This document shows positions 16,486 through 25,592 of a stretch of 64,000 bases of DNA, piece after piece (the stretch's first letter is position 1; each line of letters starts with the position of its first letter). The DNA comes from Pedobacter sp. (GTDB lineage Bacteria > Bacteroidota > Bacteroidia > Sphingobacteriales > Sphingobacteriaceae), in NCBI GenBank assembly GCA_031119475.1, contig JAVHXV010000001.1, positions 1,132,511 to 1,196,510 of the forward strand, read 5' to 3'. Under the pieces are notes generated by a model. That model saw only the letters and a list, made by a program, of their open reading frames with translations, searched no databases and had not been told where the DNA came from. Position numbers and translations under genes: made by a program.

Positions 16486-18096
16486 ATGGCATCAAAATCA
16501 TTAAACTTAAATACCGATCAGGACATTGTCCTGCACCTGGAAAAAAGTGAAGCCAACACATCCAACCTTTATTCGCATCCGGTAGGCCTATTTGTACTGT
16601 TCTTTACAGAAATGTGGGAGCGATTCAGCTATTATGGCATGCGTGCCATTTTGGTGCTTTTTTTGATCGCCGACCTTAAATCTAATGGTTGGGCCTGGCC
16701 ACGGGCCGATGCGTTGCAGCTATATGCCCTGTACACCGGCATTGTGTACCTCACTCCTATCGTAGGCGGATTTATTGCCGACCGTTTCACGGGTTACCGC
16801 AAAGCGGTGATCATTGGCGGATTGATCATGACACTCGGCCATGCCTCTATGGCACTCGAGGCTGTAAGCAGCAATTTTTTCTATCTGGGACTGATCCTGA
16901 TCATTGCAGGCAATGGACTATTTAAACCGAATATCTCTGCCATGGTGGGCAAGCTCTATCCGCCAATAAGCGATAAAAAGGACTCGGCCTATCAGATTTT
17001 TTACATGGGCATCAATTCCGGTGCTTTCCTCGGCATGCTCATGTGCGGCTATCTTGGAGAAAAAGTTGGCTGGCATTATGGCTTTGGCCTGGCCGGGATC
17101 TTTATGCTTTTCGGTACGCTTCAATTTTATTTCGCAGAAAAGATTTTTGGCGTCATTGGTTCAAAGAACATTAAACCCGAAGCTCCGGTCGTAAAAGAAC
17201 CAGCCGATCTGGTTGCCCATAAAGTTGACGAGGTCACCCAAAAGAAAGTAGAAACCCAAAGGTTATGGGTAATCGCCATTTTTTCCATCTTCACTATTTT
17301 CTTCTGGATGGTATTTGAACAGGCAGGTGGATCGATGACAATTTTCGCGAAAGATTATACCCTTCGCAACCTGACCGGAAATGCCGCGCTCACCTTTAAA
17401 TGGGTAGACTCCATTTTGACTATATTCCCACTGTTGGCCGTATCTATCGTTTTATTTGGATTGGCCACGAAAATCTTTAAAAAACACCCAGCAACCATTT
17501 TATTTACCATGCTCAGCTTCGCGATCATCTGGGCTTTGGGCATCTGGAAAATCAACAGGGAATTTTCTGCCGTCAATACTGAAGTGCCGGCCTCTTGGTT
17601 TAACGTGCTCAACTCCTTCTTTATCGTATCGCTGGCTCCAATGGTATCCAAGTTTTTCGAAACCAGGTTCAACCCGAGCGGTCCAATCAAGTTTGGCCTG
17701 GGACTGATCTTGGTGGGTGTGGGCTTTGCCGGACTGGCCTATGGAGGTCGGGAAATACCACAAGGGGCAACGACTGCCCAGGTGACGATGTTCTGGTTAA
17801 TTTTTGCTTATTTCTTCCATACTGTTGGCGAATTGTTCGTCTCTCCGGTTGGATTATCCTATGTAAGTAAACTTGCTCCAGCACGCCTTGTTGGGTTGAT
17901 GTTCGGTTTCTGGTTTACCTGTACGGCAATTGGAAACTATCTTGCCGGTGCAACTGGTGCGTTGATCGACAAGATTACGGCAAGCCATTCCATCTCCTAC
18001 TTCTTTTTGATTTTCACTGTTATTCCAATAGTAGCCGGATTGATCATCTTTCTGCTCAACCCACTATTGAAAAAATGGATGCATGGCGTCCACTAA
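16486..18096 (+). CDS. POT/PTR family proton-dependent peptide transporter
   Basis: The 536-residue membrane protein has the POT signature EMWERFSYYGMRAILVL near residues 45-62 (the ExxER proton-coupling motif), GGFIADRFTGYRKAVIIGG, NGLFKPNISAMVGKLY, and a C-terminal FVSPVGLSYVSKLAP block, with about 14 membrane segments and a charged loop near 225-260. Family members import di- and tripeptides with protons. The length is typical. It is followed by a strong terminator, so it forms a single-gene unit. Confidence 0.93.
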   Translation: MASKSLNLNTDQDIVLHLEKSEANTSNLYSHPVGLFVLFFTEMWERFSYYGMRAILVLFLIADLKSNGWAWPRADALQLYALYTGIVYLTPIVGGFIADRFTGYRKAVIIGGLIMTLGHASMALEAVSSNFFYLGLILIIAGNGLFKPNISAMVGKLYPPISDKKDSAYQIFYMGINSGAFLGMLMCGYLGEKVGWHYGFGLAGIFMLFGTLQFYFAEKIFGVIGSKNIKPEAPVVKEPADLVAHKVDEVTQKKVETQRLWVIAIFSIFTIFFWMVFEQAGGSMTIFAKDYTLRNLTGNAALTFKWVDSILTIFPLLAVSIVLFGLATKIFKKHPATILFTMLSFAIIWALGIWKINREFSAVNTEVPASWFNVLNSFFIVSLAPMVSKFFETRFNPSGPIKFGLGLILVGVGFAGLAYGGREIPQGATTAQVTMFWLIFAYFFHTVGELFVSPVGLSYVSKLAPARLVGLMFGFWFTCTAIGNYLAGATGALIDKITASHSISYFFLIFTVIPIVAGLIIFLLNPLLKKWMHGVH

Positions 18097-18113
18097 CAAT
18101 TAACAATATTTAA

Positions 18114-18151
18114 CCAAAAGCCCGGAAAGAAATTTCGGGCTTTTGGTTTTT
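18114..18151 (+). terminator. Intrinsic terminator after peptide transporter
   Basis: An 11-bp stem CCAAAAGCCCG / CGGGCTTTTGG around an 11-base loop is followed by TTTTT. Confidence 0.85.
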
Positions 18152-18267
18152 AATGATAATTTTGAATTCAAGAATACATCATCAATCAAATCGATCTCAA
18201 CAACAAGTTCAAATGCGATATGGTTAGATTGTTGTCAAACAATTTAACAATTAAAACCATCTATAAA

Positions 18268-18993
18268 GTGTCCGACAGCTTAGTTATTATCCCAACCTAC
18301 AACGAAAAAGAAAACATCGAAAAGATGATCCGAAAGGTCTTTTCCCTAGATTTTCCTTTTCATCTGCTCATCATTGATGATGGCTCTCCAGATGGGACGG
18401 GACAGATCGTCAGGTCGTTGCAGCTGGAGTTTCCTGAACTATTGCACCTGGAAGAGCGGAAAGGAAAGTTGGGATTGGGAACAGCTTACATCCATGGTTT
18501 CAAATGGGCCTTGGACCGCGGGTATGACTATATTTTCGAGATGGATGCTGACTTCTCGCATAATCCGGATGACCTACTTAAACTGCGCGAAGCCTGTACG
18601 GCAGGGGCCGATGTAGCTATTGGTTCTAGGTATGTGAAGGGTGTAAACGTGGTCAATTGGCCAATGGGACGTGTACTGATGTCTTATTTCGCTTCTATGT
18701 ACGTGCGATTGATTACCGGAATAACCATTCAGGATGCCACAGCAGGCTTCAAATGTTACCGCAGAAAAGTATTGGAAACCATTCCCATGCATAAAATCAA
18801 ATTTGTAGGCTATGCTTTTCAGATCGAAATGAAATTTACGGCCATTAAATATGGCTTCCATGTTGTAGAAGTTCCCATCATCTTTACCGACCGTACCGAG
18901 GGCACTTCTAAAATGAGTACCCGGATCTTTAGGGAAGCATTTTTAGGTGTTATTCAGATGAAAGTGAACAGTTGGTTCAGGAAATACCATTAG
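18268..18993 (+). CDS. Polyprenol monophosphomannose synthase-like glycosyltransferase
   Basis: From GTG at 18268 the product is 241 residues, a GT-A family 2 enzyme of the DPM1 type: LVIIPTYNEKENIEKMI, DDGSPDGT, metal-binding EMDADFSHNP (~90-100), IGSRYVKG, DATAGFKCYRR and FTDRTEGTSKMS. DPM1-like enzymes transfer mannose or a related sugar from a nucleotide donor to polyprenyl phosphate at the membrane. An ATG at 18220 would add 16 residues lacking conservation, so the GTG is preferred. No C-terminal membrane domain is present. Confidence 0.88.
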   Translation: MSDSLVIIPTYNEKENIEKMIRKVFSLDFPFHLLIIDDGSPDGTGQIVRSLQLEFPELLHLEERKGKLGLGTAYIHGFKWALDRGYDYIFEMDADFSHNPDDLLKLREACTAGADVAIGSRYVKGVNVVNWPMGRVLMSYFASMYVRLITGITIQDATAGFKCYRRKVLETIPMHKIKFVGYAFQIEMKFTAIKYGFHVVEVPIIFTDRTEGTSKMSTRIFREAFLGVIQMKVNSWFRKYH

Positions 18994-19354
18994 AGGGAAG
19001 TAGTAAGAAGGAAGAAGGAAGAAGGAAGAAGGAAAAAGGAAACTGATGGGATTCCTATGAAGAAATGGACTGAGGGAATGCAAACATCCTACAACATTTG
19101 CCGCAAAAGTGCCGAATTTCGCTCTTTTTGTTCAAGCCGGATCTACCGTTCGTTTACGCCGAGTATACCTTTTGTTCTGGCCGAATGTGTTTTTAACCGA
19201 TTTTTTGTATAATCTTACCCTGATTATCTGACGGAGAACTTTGCAAGTTTAGGTTACATCGAAAAAGCAAGAACCGTCAAACTGATTCATCTGGACTCCT
19301 GGACTTCTGGACTTATTGGACTCCTGGACTTCTGGACTCCTGAACTCTTGGACT
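18994..19354. other. Gene-free region with two simple-repeat blocks
   Basis: Bases 19005-19045 are ggaagaa repeats of period 7. Bases 19046-19280 are ordinary non-coding sequence in which I see nothing. From 19288 the ggacttctggactcctgg word repeats begin and run into the end of the next gene at about 19390. Confidence 0.75.
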
Positions 19355-19885
19355 CTATCTTCCGACTTCCCGACTTCCGGCCTCCCGACCCTCCCTAATC
19401 ATCATTCCGAAATCCCATTGATGGGCCATGGCATTCACGATCATGACCAATCTTTTGGTGCGTGTAGGTTCAGTTTTGGCACTATTCAACCAATTGATGA
19501 AATAATTTTGATGTGATTTCGGCCGGTCAAGGAACTGCGCCAGCAAGCCTGGTTCATCCATTAGGCAAATTTCAAGGTCATCGGGCATTTCGATCTTAAA
19601 ATCTGCATGGTGTTCCAACTGCAGGCCAATCGTTGCGCCAGCCTCTTTCCGAAGTTTTTGCCTGATCAATTTGTTCAATGGCAAAATAAACCCGTCACTT
19701 TTTACAGGCATCAGGCACATGCCTTCTACTGCAAGCTGATCAATAAATCCTTTTACCCGAATTTCCCTACGGTTATCTGGTTTGATCTGATTGGCCACCT
19801 CCTGTGGCACAAAAACATAGCTCCAGCCAGTTTTTTCGCCATTGGATTCAAATCTTTCTATTTCAGCTTGAAGCGTTACCATCAT
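19355..19885 (-). CDS. DUF1905/YdeI-OmpD-associated protein
   Basis: The 176-residue product has an N-terminal DUF1905 beta-barrel (VTLQAEIERFESNGEKTGW, FVPQEVANQIK, VKGFIDQL, MPVKSDGFILPLNKLIRQKL, ~1-90) and a C-terminal YdeI-type helical part (~105-165) with FLDRPKSHQNYFINWLNSAK. The tail (GREAGSREVGR) is encoded by the low-complexity ggact repeats, so the stop has probably been lost and replaced by repeat sequence. It overlaps the upstream TIGR02757 gene by 4 bases. Function unknown. Confidence 0.8.
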   Translation of the reverse strand: MMVTLQAEIERFESNGEKTGWSYVFVPQEVANQIKPDNRREIRVKGFIDQLAVEGMCLMPVKSDGFILPLNKLIRQKLRKEAGATIGLQLEHHADFKIEMPDDLEICLMDEPGLLAQFLDRPKSHQNYFINWLNSAKTEPTRTKRLVMIVNAMAHQWDFGMMIREGREAGSREVGR

Positions 19886-20769
19886 TCAAAATTATCAATT
19901 TGCCAGTTAGCTGATCGGCCCATTTTTTCAACACCCATTCCAAACAGCGCAAAATCATATTTTACAGGATCTGTAGGATCAAATTTTTTGAGGTTTTCGG
20001 TCAGTTCAATGGCTGTAAGCCAATCGGTCTGTTTACGTTTGATCAGTCCCAAGCTTCTGCCTACACGATCCACATGTACATCGCAAGGACAGACAAGGGC
20101 ATCCATTGGTATCGCATCCCATATCCCAAAATCTACCCCACAATTGTCCTTTCTTACCATCCACCTCAAAAACATATTCAGTCGCTTGCAGGTTGATTTT
20201 TGCTTTGGCGAGGAGATGTGCTTGATCGTTCGCCTTGGAAAATCGCTCAGGCTGAAAAAATATTCCCTAAAATGGTTCAATGCCTGCTCTGCACTGTAGG
20301 CCTGTGGCTGCATTTCACTGAGCAGGCAAGTGGGCGATGAAAGCAAAATACCACCTTGATCGATCTCCGGAAGGTAACCGGAATTAAAAGTTGTGGGTGG
20401 CAGAAATGCAGTTTCCAAACTCGGTGAAGCAGCGTAATGCTGATGAAAAAAAGCAATGAAATATAGAAGATCGGTATCGTTAAAGGTGCGGTGCTTGAAG
20501 CCTAATAAGCGTTTTAGGTCACCATCACTATGGTGCAGCATAAAGGCATGCGGATCATTGTCCATTCGCGCGAACAGCTCCCTGCATTTATTGATGATCG
20601 TTTTACGTTGTCCCCAGGCCAAAATTGCTGCAAAAAACCCAGCGATTTCGATATCCTGCCTTTTGGTAAATTGATGCGCAATGCAAATCGGATCGTCTGC
20701 AATAAAATCAGGCCTATTGTATTGAAGCACCTTAAAATCTAAGAACTCCTTTAGTTCGATGTGTTTCAT
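19882..20769 (-). CDS. TIGR02757/DUF2400 family protein
   Basis: The 295-residue soluble protein matches the TIGR02757 layout: YNRPDFIADDPICIAHQF near 18-35, AAILAWGQRKTIINKCREL (~48-66), LGFKHRTFNDTDLLYFI, and a C-terminal RWMVRKDNCGVDFGIWDAI, VDRVGRSLGL and DPVKYDFALFGMG. The helical arrangement resembles a DNA-glycosylase-like fold, but function is not established. Expected length for the family. Downstream gene overlaps by 4 bases (ATGA). Confidence 0.85.
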   Translation of the reverse strand: MKHIELKEFLDFKVLQYNRPDFIADDPICIAHQFTKRQDIEIAGFFAAILAWGQRKTIINKCRELFARMDNDPHAFMLHHSDGDLKRLLGFKHRTFNDTDLLYFIAFFHQHYAASPSLETAFLPPTTFNSGYLPEIDQGGILLSSPTCLLSEMQPQAYSAEQALNHFREYFFSLSDFPRRTIKHISSPKQKSTCKRLNMFLRWMVRKDNCGVDFGIWDAIPMDALVCPCDVHVDRVGRSLGLIKRKQTDWLTAIELTENLKKFDPTDPVKYDFALFGMGVEKMGRSANWQIDNFE

Positions 20770-20774
20770 TACCT

Positions 20775-20929
20775 AGATGTTTGGTTGTTTGGTTGTTTGG
20801 TTTTTTGGTTGTTTAGTTGTTTAGTTGTTTAGGTGTTCACAGAGTTTTCGATTTTTACCTCAACAACTTCACAACCAACAACTCTACAATTCACCAATTA
20901 ACCAGTTAAACAATTAAACAATTAAACAA
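20775..20929. repeat. ttggttgtt and aacaattaa simple repeats
   Basis: Period-9/10 words (gtttggttgtttggttg, gtttagttg) on the left and their rough complements (caaccaacaactc, gttaaacaattaaacaatt) on the right could fold into a long imperfect stem. The block ends one base before the next stop codon. Confidence 0.75.
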
Positions 20930-22075
20930 TCAACCGCCTGCCAGTGCTTGTTCCAGATCGGCCAAAAGGTCTTCAATATCCTCCACTCCTACGCTTAAGC
21001 GCAAAAGGTTATCGGTAACACCAACTTTTTCCCTTTCAGTTTTGGGGATGGAACCGTGTGTCATGGTTGTTGGATGATTGACCAAAGATTCGACTCCGCC
21101 GAGCGATTCGGCCAAAGAAAAGACTTTAAACCTGGAGGCTATCCTAAAGGTTTCCTGCAGATCGGCATTCTTTAAGGTGACCGAAACCATTCCACCAAAA
21201 TCTTTCATCTGTTTTTTGGCAATGGCATGGTTCGGATGGTCCTCAAAACCTGGCCAATAGATCTGATCGATCTTGGGATGGTTTTTTAAATATTGGGCTA
21301 CTTTGGCACCATTTTCACAATGGGCTTTCATTCTCAGGTGCAAGGTTTTTATGCCACGCAGTACCAAAAACGAATCCTGAGGACCTGGTGTAGCGCCGCA
21401 GGCATTGTAGATAAAGAACAGGTCTTTGTACAATTGCTCATCGTTTACCAACAGGGCGCCCATGACTACGTCGGAGTGTCCACCGATATATTTGGTCACC
21501 GAATGCATCACGATGTCTGCCCCAAGGTCGGCAGGGTTCTGCAGGTAGGGCGAGGCAAAAGTATTATCCACCGTTAAAAGAAGATTGTGCTTTTTGGTAA
21601 TTTTCGCCACTGCTTCAATATCGATAATGCGCATGGTCGGATTGGTCGGTGTTTCGATCCATACCAGTTTTGTGCGTTCGTTGATATAGGGAATGATATT
21701 TTCAGGACTAGACAAATCCAAAAAATGGAATTTTATGCCGTATTTCTCATAAACTTTCGTAAAAATACGATAAGAGCCTCCATAAAGGTCGTTACCGGTA
21801 ATGACTTCATCACCAGGCTTCAGCAATTTTAGGACACAGTCGGTAGCGCCCATTCCACTGCTAAAGGCAAGGCCAAATTTACAGTTTTCCAATGCTGCAA
21901 GGCAATCTTCCAATGCCCTACGGGTTGGATTGGTTCCTCTTGAATATTCGTAGCCCTTATGATCTCCGGGCGACTGCTGCCAATAGGTAGAAGTCTGATA
22001 AATTGGCGTCATGATGGCCCCTGTAGTAGGATCGGGCTCTTGTCCGGCATGGATAGCTTTGGTTGCAAATTTCAT
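20930..22075 (-). CDS. Cystathionine gamma-synthase/gamma-lyase family PLP enzyme
   Basis: The 381-residue protein belongs to the Cys/Met metabolism PLP family. It has TKAIHAGQEPDPTTGAIM, YEYSRGTNPTR, FSSGMGAT, VDNTFASPYLQNP and the PLP-binding Lys195 in HSVTKYIGGHSD, plus SLGGVESLVNHP near the C terminus. It either makes cystathionine (MetB) or cleaves it (CGL); sequence alone does not separate these. The start overlaps the stop of the upstream hypothetical gene by 4 bases. No SAM riboswitch-like element is visible nearby. Confidence 0.88.
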   Translation of the reverse strand: MKFATKAIHAGQEPDPTTGAIMTPIYQTSTYWQQSPGDHKGYEYSRGTNPTRRALEDCLAALENCKFGLAFSSGMGATDCVLKLLKPGDEVITGNDLYGGSYRIFTKVYEKYGIKFHFLDLSSPENIIPYINERTKLVWIETPTNPTMRIIDIEAVAKITKKHNLLLTVDNTFASPYLQNPADLGADIVMHSVTKYIGGHSDVVMGALLVNDEQLYKDLFFIYNACGATPGPQDSFLVLRGIKTLHLRMKAHCENGAKVAQYLKNHPKIDQIYWPGFEDHPNHAIAKKQMKDFGGMVSVTLKNADLQETFRIASRFKVFSLAESLGGVESLVNHPTTMTHGSIPKTEREKVGVTDNLLRLSVGVEDIEDLLADLEQALAGG

Positions 22076-22761
22076 ATGTTGTTCTGCTGAAGTTCTGAAC
22101 TGAATAAATAGCCGAGGCGTTTCCCCGTAGGGTAGCCGCTGGCGGTAATTAACGATTGTTTCTGATGAAGAGTCACATCTTTGATCTGGGCAAATGGCGG
22201 CAGCAAAAGATCTTCATTCAGGCAGGAAAGAATAGACCGTTCCAGGATGTCGGCCAGGATCTCCTCTGTGATCACATTTGCTGCAAAGTCTTCATATAAA
22301 AATCCCAATGATCCCTCACCCTCTACCAAGAAATGTTTTTCCTTGTTTACCAAAATACGCGCCACCAATGAACCCTCATCTGCTAAGCGATTGTACTTGA
22401 TCGAGTCGGCCAAAAAATTATGCACATAGATGACGCCGCAATAGCTCAGGCTCCGGTCGGCCTTTACATACGCGGTCTGGAAAATCGAATGCCCATCGTC
22501 GAAGTTAAAAACATTGCTGTGCATGGAAATCATCAACAGATCGCCAGAAAACTTCAAATGGCTTTCAAATTGGTTGATCTCCTTATAACTTACCTCCACT
22601 GAAGGATCCTTTATGGTATAATCCTGGTAAAGCTTGGCCGCAATTTTTGAAAGAATGGCCTTGGTCTGCCCAAAAACTTCTGCCGTACTCCGATAGATTG
22701 CCTGCTTGAGCGAGGCTTTGTTTTCTAGTTTATCGAGAATTTCCTTATAGTTATCGTTCAT
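22072..22761 (-). CDS. Conserved cytoplasmic protein of unknown function
   Basis: From ATG at 22761 the product is 229 residues. A frame from 22857 adds 32 residues encoded by low-complexity repeat and was rejected. It is soluble, with a helical N terminus (NYKEILDKLENKASLKQAIYR) and a mixed alpha/beta middle (VEVSYKEINQFESHLKFSGD, LMISMHSNVFNFDD). I do not recognise a family. The 4-base overlap with the cystathionine synthase/lyase gene suggests co-translation. Confidence 0.75.
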   Translation of the reverse strand: MNDNYKEILDKLENKASLKQAIYRSTAEVFGQTKAILSKIAAKLYQDYTIKDPSVEVSYKEINQFESHLKFSGDLLMISMHSNVFNFDDGHSIFQTAYVKADRSLSYCGVIYVHNFLADSIKYNRLADEGSLVARILVNKEKHFLVEGEGSLGFLYEDFAANVITEEILADILERSILSCLNEDLLLPPFAQIKDVTLHQKQSLITASGYPTGKRLGYLFSSELQQNNI

Positions 22762-22916
22762 AGTGCGAGTAAAGTATAGTGTTGGGCGTGGAGCGTTTGG
22801 CGTTGGATGTTGAGCGTTTGGCGAAGCAAAGAGCAAAGACCAAGGAGCAAAGCACAAACACTATAGGTGAATTGTTATCCTGAGCGAAGCGAGGGATCTT
22901 CTATAGGTTACCTTTT

Positions 22917-22958
22917 CCCAAAGGCTCCGCAGGAGTTCCTATGGAACATTCCTTTGGC
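22917..22958. repeat. 42-bp dispersed cloverleaf-like repeat, copy 1
   Basis: Outer arms CCAAAGG/CCTTTGG enclose two small hairpins, CTCC-GCA-GGAG and GTTCC-TAT-GGAAC. The same element appears inverted at 56404-56445 and, partly changed, at 43467-43510. Loops differ while stems are kept. Confidence 0.8.
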
Positions 22959-23034
22959 ACAACCTTCAACCTTCAACCTTTAACTTTCAACCTTCAACTT
23001 TTAACTTTTAACCTTCAACTCTCAACCTTCAACT
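22959..23034. repeat. caaccttcaact-word tandem repeats
   Basis: Words of 8-10 bases (caaccttcaac, tttaacttt) run up to the proS stop codon. The complementary words occur at 51485-51520, 52055-52155 and 56385-56480. Confidence 0.8.
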
Positions 23035-24507
23035 TTAATAAGCTCTTGCAAACAACACCCTTTGCGTTGATGGTTTTCCTGTAACCATACAAACACCATC
23101 TTCTAGTTTATTGTTTAATGGAATACACCTGATGGTAGCTTTTGTTTCATCTTTGATGCGCTTCTCAGTTTCTGCAGTACCGTCCCAATGCGCAGCGATA
23201 AAACCCGTCTTTGTATCAAGCAGTGTTTTGAATTCATCATAGCTATTGGCTTCCGTAATGTGCGTTTCCCTAAACTGTAATGCTTTATTGTAGATATTAT
23301 CCTGTATTTCCTGTAGCAAATTGGCAATATAGATTTCCAACCCTTGTTGTGGAACCGTAGATTTTTCTTTTGTATCCCTGCGGGCAAGTTCTACGGTCTG
23401 GTTCTCCATGTCCCTCGCACCAATGGCCAGTCGCACAGGTACGCCCTTCAGTTCATATTCTGCAAATTTAAACCCTGGACGCTGGCTGTCGCGGTCATCA
23501 TATTTTACGGAAATTCCCAATCCCTTTAATTTGGGAATAAGTTCATCGACAAAAGTAGTGATCTTGTCCAGATCATCGCTATTTCTATAAATTGGCACAA
23601 TCACTACTTGGATCGGTGCAAGTTTCGGTGGCAATACCAATCCTGCATCATCGCTATGCGACATGATCAATGCGCCCATTAGCCGGGTTGATACGCCCCA
23701 TGAGGTTGCCCATACATGTTCCAGTTTTCCTTCCTTGCTGGTAAATTTAACGTCAAATGCCTTTGCGAAATTTTGCCCAAGGAAATGCGATGTACCTGCC
23801 TGCAGTGCCTTTCCATCCTGCATCAGTGCTTCAATGCAATAGGTATCCAACGCACCTGCAAATCGTTCTGAAGCGGTCTTTTTTCCTTTCACAACTGGAA
23901 CTGCCATCCAATTCTCTACAAAATCGGCATACACATTGATCATTTTTTCGGTTTCCTCGATGGCTTCAGCTGAGGTGGCATGGGCGGTATGTCCTTCCTG
24001 CCATAGAAATTCCGTTGTACGCAGGAACAAACGGGTACGCATCTCCCATCGCACAACGTTTGCCCATTGGTTAATGAGGATAGGCAGGTCGCGATAGGAT
24101 TCGATCCAGCCACGGTAAGTATTCCAAATGATGGTTTCTGAAGTGGGACGAACGATCAGTTCTTCTTCCAGCTTTGCGGTTTCATCGACAACAATATTTC
24201 CATTGCCATCATTTTTTAGACGGTAATGGGTAACCACCGCACATTCTGTTGCAAAACCTTCAACATGCGCAGCTTCTTTAGAAAAATAAGATTTTGGGAT
24301 AAACAGTGGAAAGTAAGCATTGCTATGTCCGGTTTCTTTGAACTTATGGTCCAAAACTGCCTGCATCTTCTCCCAGATCGAATAACCATATGGCTTAATT
24401 ACCATACATCCTTTCACCGACGAATGCTCGGCGAGGTCGGCTTTTATAACAATATCGTTATACCACTGGGAATAATCGTCACTTTTGCTCGTAATACCTT
24501 TGCTCAT
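23035..24507 (-). CDS. proS: Proline--tRNA ligase
   Basis: The 490-residue class II synthetase has motif 1 region [16 protein letters not shown], motif 2 [28 protein letters not shown] (in pieces ~155-182), [14 protein letters not shown] and motif 3-like [21 protein letters not shown]. The anticodon-binding domain starts near 290 ([10 protein letters not shown]), and a C-terminal zinc-type extension ends in Tyr, as in the eukaryote/archaeal-like (type 3) ProRS. There is no YbaK editing insertion, consistent with this type. Single-gene unit on the minus strand; a TAGATTTG -7 box is at 24555-24562. Confidence 0.95.
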   Translation of the reverse strand: MSKGITSKSDDYSQWYNDIVIKADLAEHSSVKGCMVIKPYGYSIWEKMQAVLDHKFKETGHSNAYFPLFIPKSYFSKEAAHVEGFATECAVVTHYRLKNDGNGNIVVDETAKLEEELIVRPTSETIIWNTYRGWIESYRDLPILINQWANVVRWEMRTRLFLRTTEFLWQEGHTAHATSAEAIEETEKMINVYADFVENWMAVPVVKGKKTASERFAGALDTYCIEALMQDGKALQAGTSHFLGQNFAKAFDVKFTSKEGKLEHVWATSWGVSTRLMGALIMSHSDDAGLVLPPKLAPIQVVIVPIYRNSDDLDKITTFVDELIPKLKGLGISVKYDDRDSQRPGFKFAEYELKGVPVRLAIGARDMENQTVELARRDTKEKSTVPQQGLEIYIANLLQEIQDNIYNKALQFRETHITEANSYDEFKTLLDTKTGFIAAHWDGTAETEKRIKDETKATIRCIPLNNKLEDGVCMVTGKPSTQRVLFARAY

Positions 24508-24611
24508 AACTGTTTGGAACGTTTTTTGTGTTAAATCTCTTGTAAAGTCGCGTACAAATCTATAAATTTATAGCTACAATTTAACGACGCACACACAAAA
24601 ACAACACACAT

Positions 24612-25460
24612 ATGAAACCAAAACATTTATTCACCAGTCTGCTCGCTGTAACCACCTTGTTGGTTACATCGTGCTCCGCTCCTAAAATGGCGCAAAATGC
24701 AGCCGTACAGGACGATGTGTACAACACCACTGCACAAGCCAAGGAGTATAAGCCTTCGGTACCGGTACAAAGGGATGCTGTTGCCGTTAACGACGAGTAC
24801 TACCGCAAATCAGATCCGTATTATGACATGGACTATGCCTCTCGTATAGACAGGTTCTATTATGCAAATCCTTACCGCGGCTATTATGATCCATACTACA
24901 ACTATTACGGCTATAATTCGTGGTACGGCTATGGCTACAATGGTTATTACAGCAACTACGGGTTCCGTTATAACTACATGAGCCCCTATTTCTGGTCGTA
25001 TTATGGCTCGCCTTATTATTCTCCATACTGGGGCATCTATTCAAATTACAATTATTTTGGAACTGGCTACTACGGCTATGGCGGTTATTACGGCGGCCTT
25101 TATGGAGGTGGCTATTATGCGGGCAGGAATGAAAATTATAGGCCCCGTCCAACACGCGGAGTTGATGCCAGACCTGGAACCTACAACGGTACCGTCCCAT
25201 CGAGGGGATCAATAGACCGTAACAGCTCAAGGCCTTCACGCCCGGAAAGCTATAATCCAAGTACAAATGGATCCCGTCCGAGTACCAGCAGCAGGCCGAG
25301 CAGGGAGTCCGATTCAAGGCCAACTTATACCCCACCTACTAGGGAAAGTGCACCTTCAAGGCCAAGCTACACACCGCCGCCATCAAGCAGTGGAAGTAGC
25401 GGAAGCAGTGGCAGCAGCAGCGGCGGTTCGAGACCAACCCGAGGTGGTGGCAGGGGATAG
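24612..25460 (+). CDS. Tyr/Gly-rich lipoprotein with Ser/Arg/Pro-rich tail
   Basis: The 282-residue product has a lipoprotein signal with lipobox LVTSC (Cys21). Residues ~60-175 are extremely rich in Tyr, Gly and Asn (YYNYYGYN, GYYGYGGYYGG). Residues ~180-282 are rich in Ser, Arg, Pro and Thr (SRPSRPESYNPS, SSGSSGSSGSSSGGSRP). Both parts are probably disordered and exposed on the cell envelope. No catalytic domain is visible. Such composition recalls adhesive or phase-separating proteins, but function is unknown. Confidence 0.78.
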   Translation: MKPKHLFTSLLAVTTLLVTSCSAPKMAQNAAVQDDVYNTTAQAKEYKPSVPVQRDAVAVNDEYYRKSDPYYDMDYASRIDRFYYANPYRGYYDPYYNYYGYNSWYGYGYNGYYSNYGFRYNYMSPYFWSYYGSPYYSPYWGIYSNYNYFGTGYYGYGGYYGGLYGGGYYAGRNENYRPRPTRGVDARPGTYNGTVPSRGSIDRNSSRPSRPESYNPSTNGSRPSTSSRPSRESDSRPTYTPPTRESAPSRPSYTPPPSSSGSSGSSGSSSGGSRPTRGGGRG

Positions 25461-25592
25461 CTGATGGTGAAAGGCTAGCTACAGGATCGAATCAATTGGA
25501 AATCTCCGTTCATACCATCCTTGTATAGCTTACCTTTCCATTTATGGCTCCTCTATAATCTTATTCAGTAAATCAAATTAGATCTTTTCAAC

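Noticed and set aside
19607..20299. 230-codon frame opposite the YdeI and TIGR02757 genes
   Set aside because: Antisense to two recognised genes; no family motif.
24787..25335. 182-codon frame opposite the Tyr-rich lipoprotein
   Set aside because: It is a shadow of low-complexity codons; the product is Cys/Ser/His-rich with no domain.
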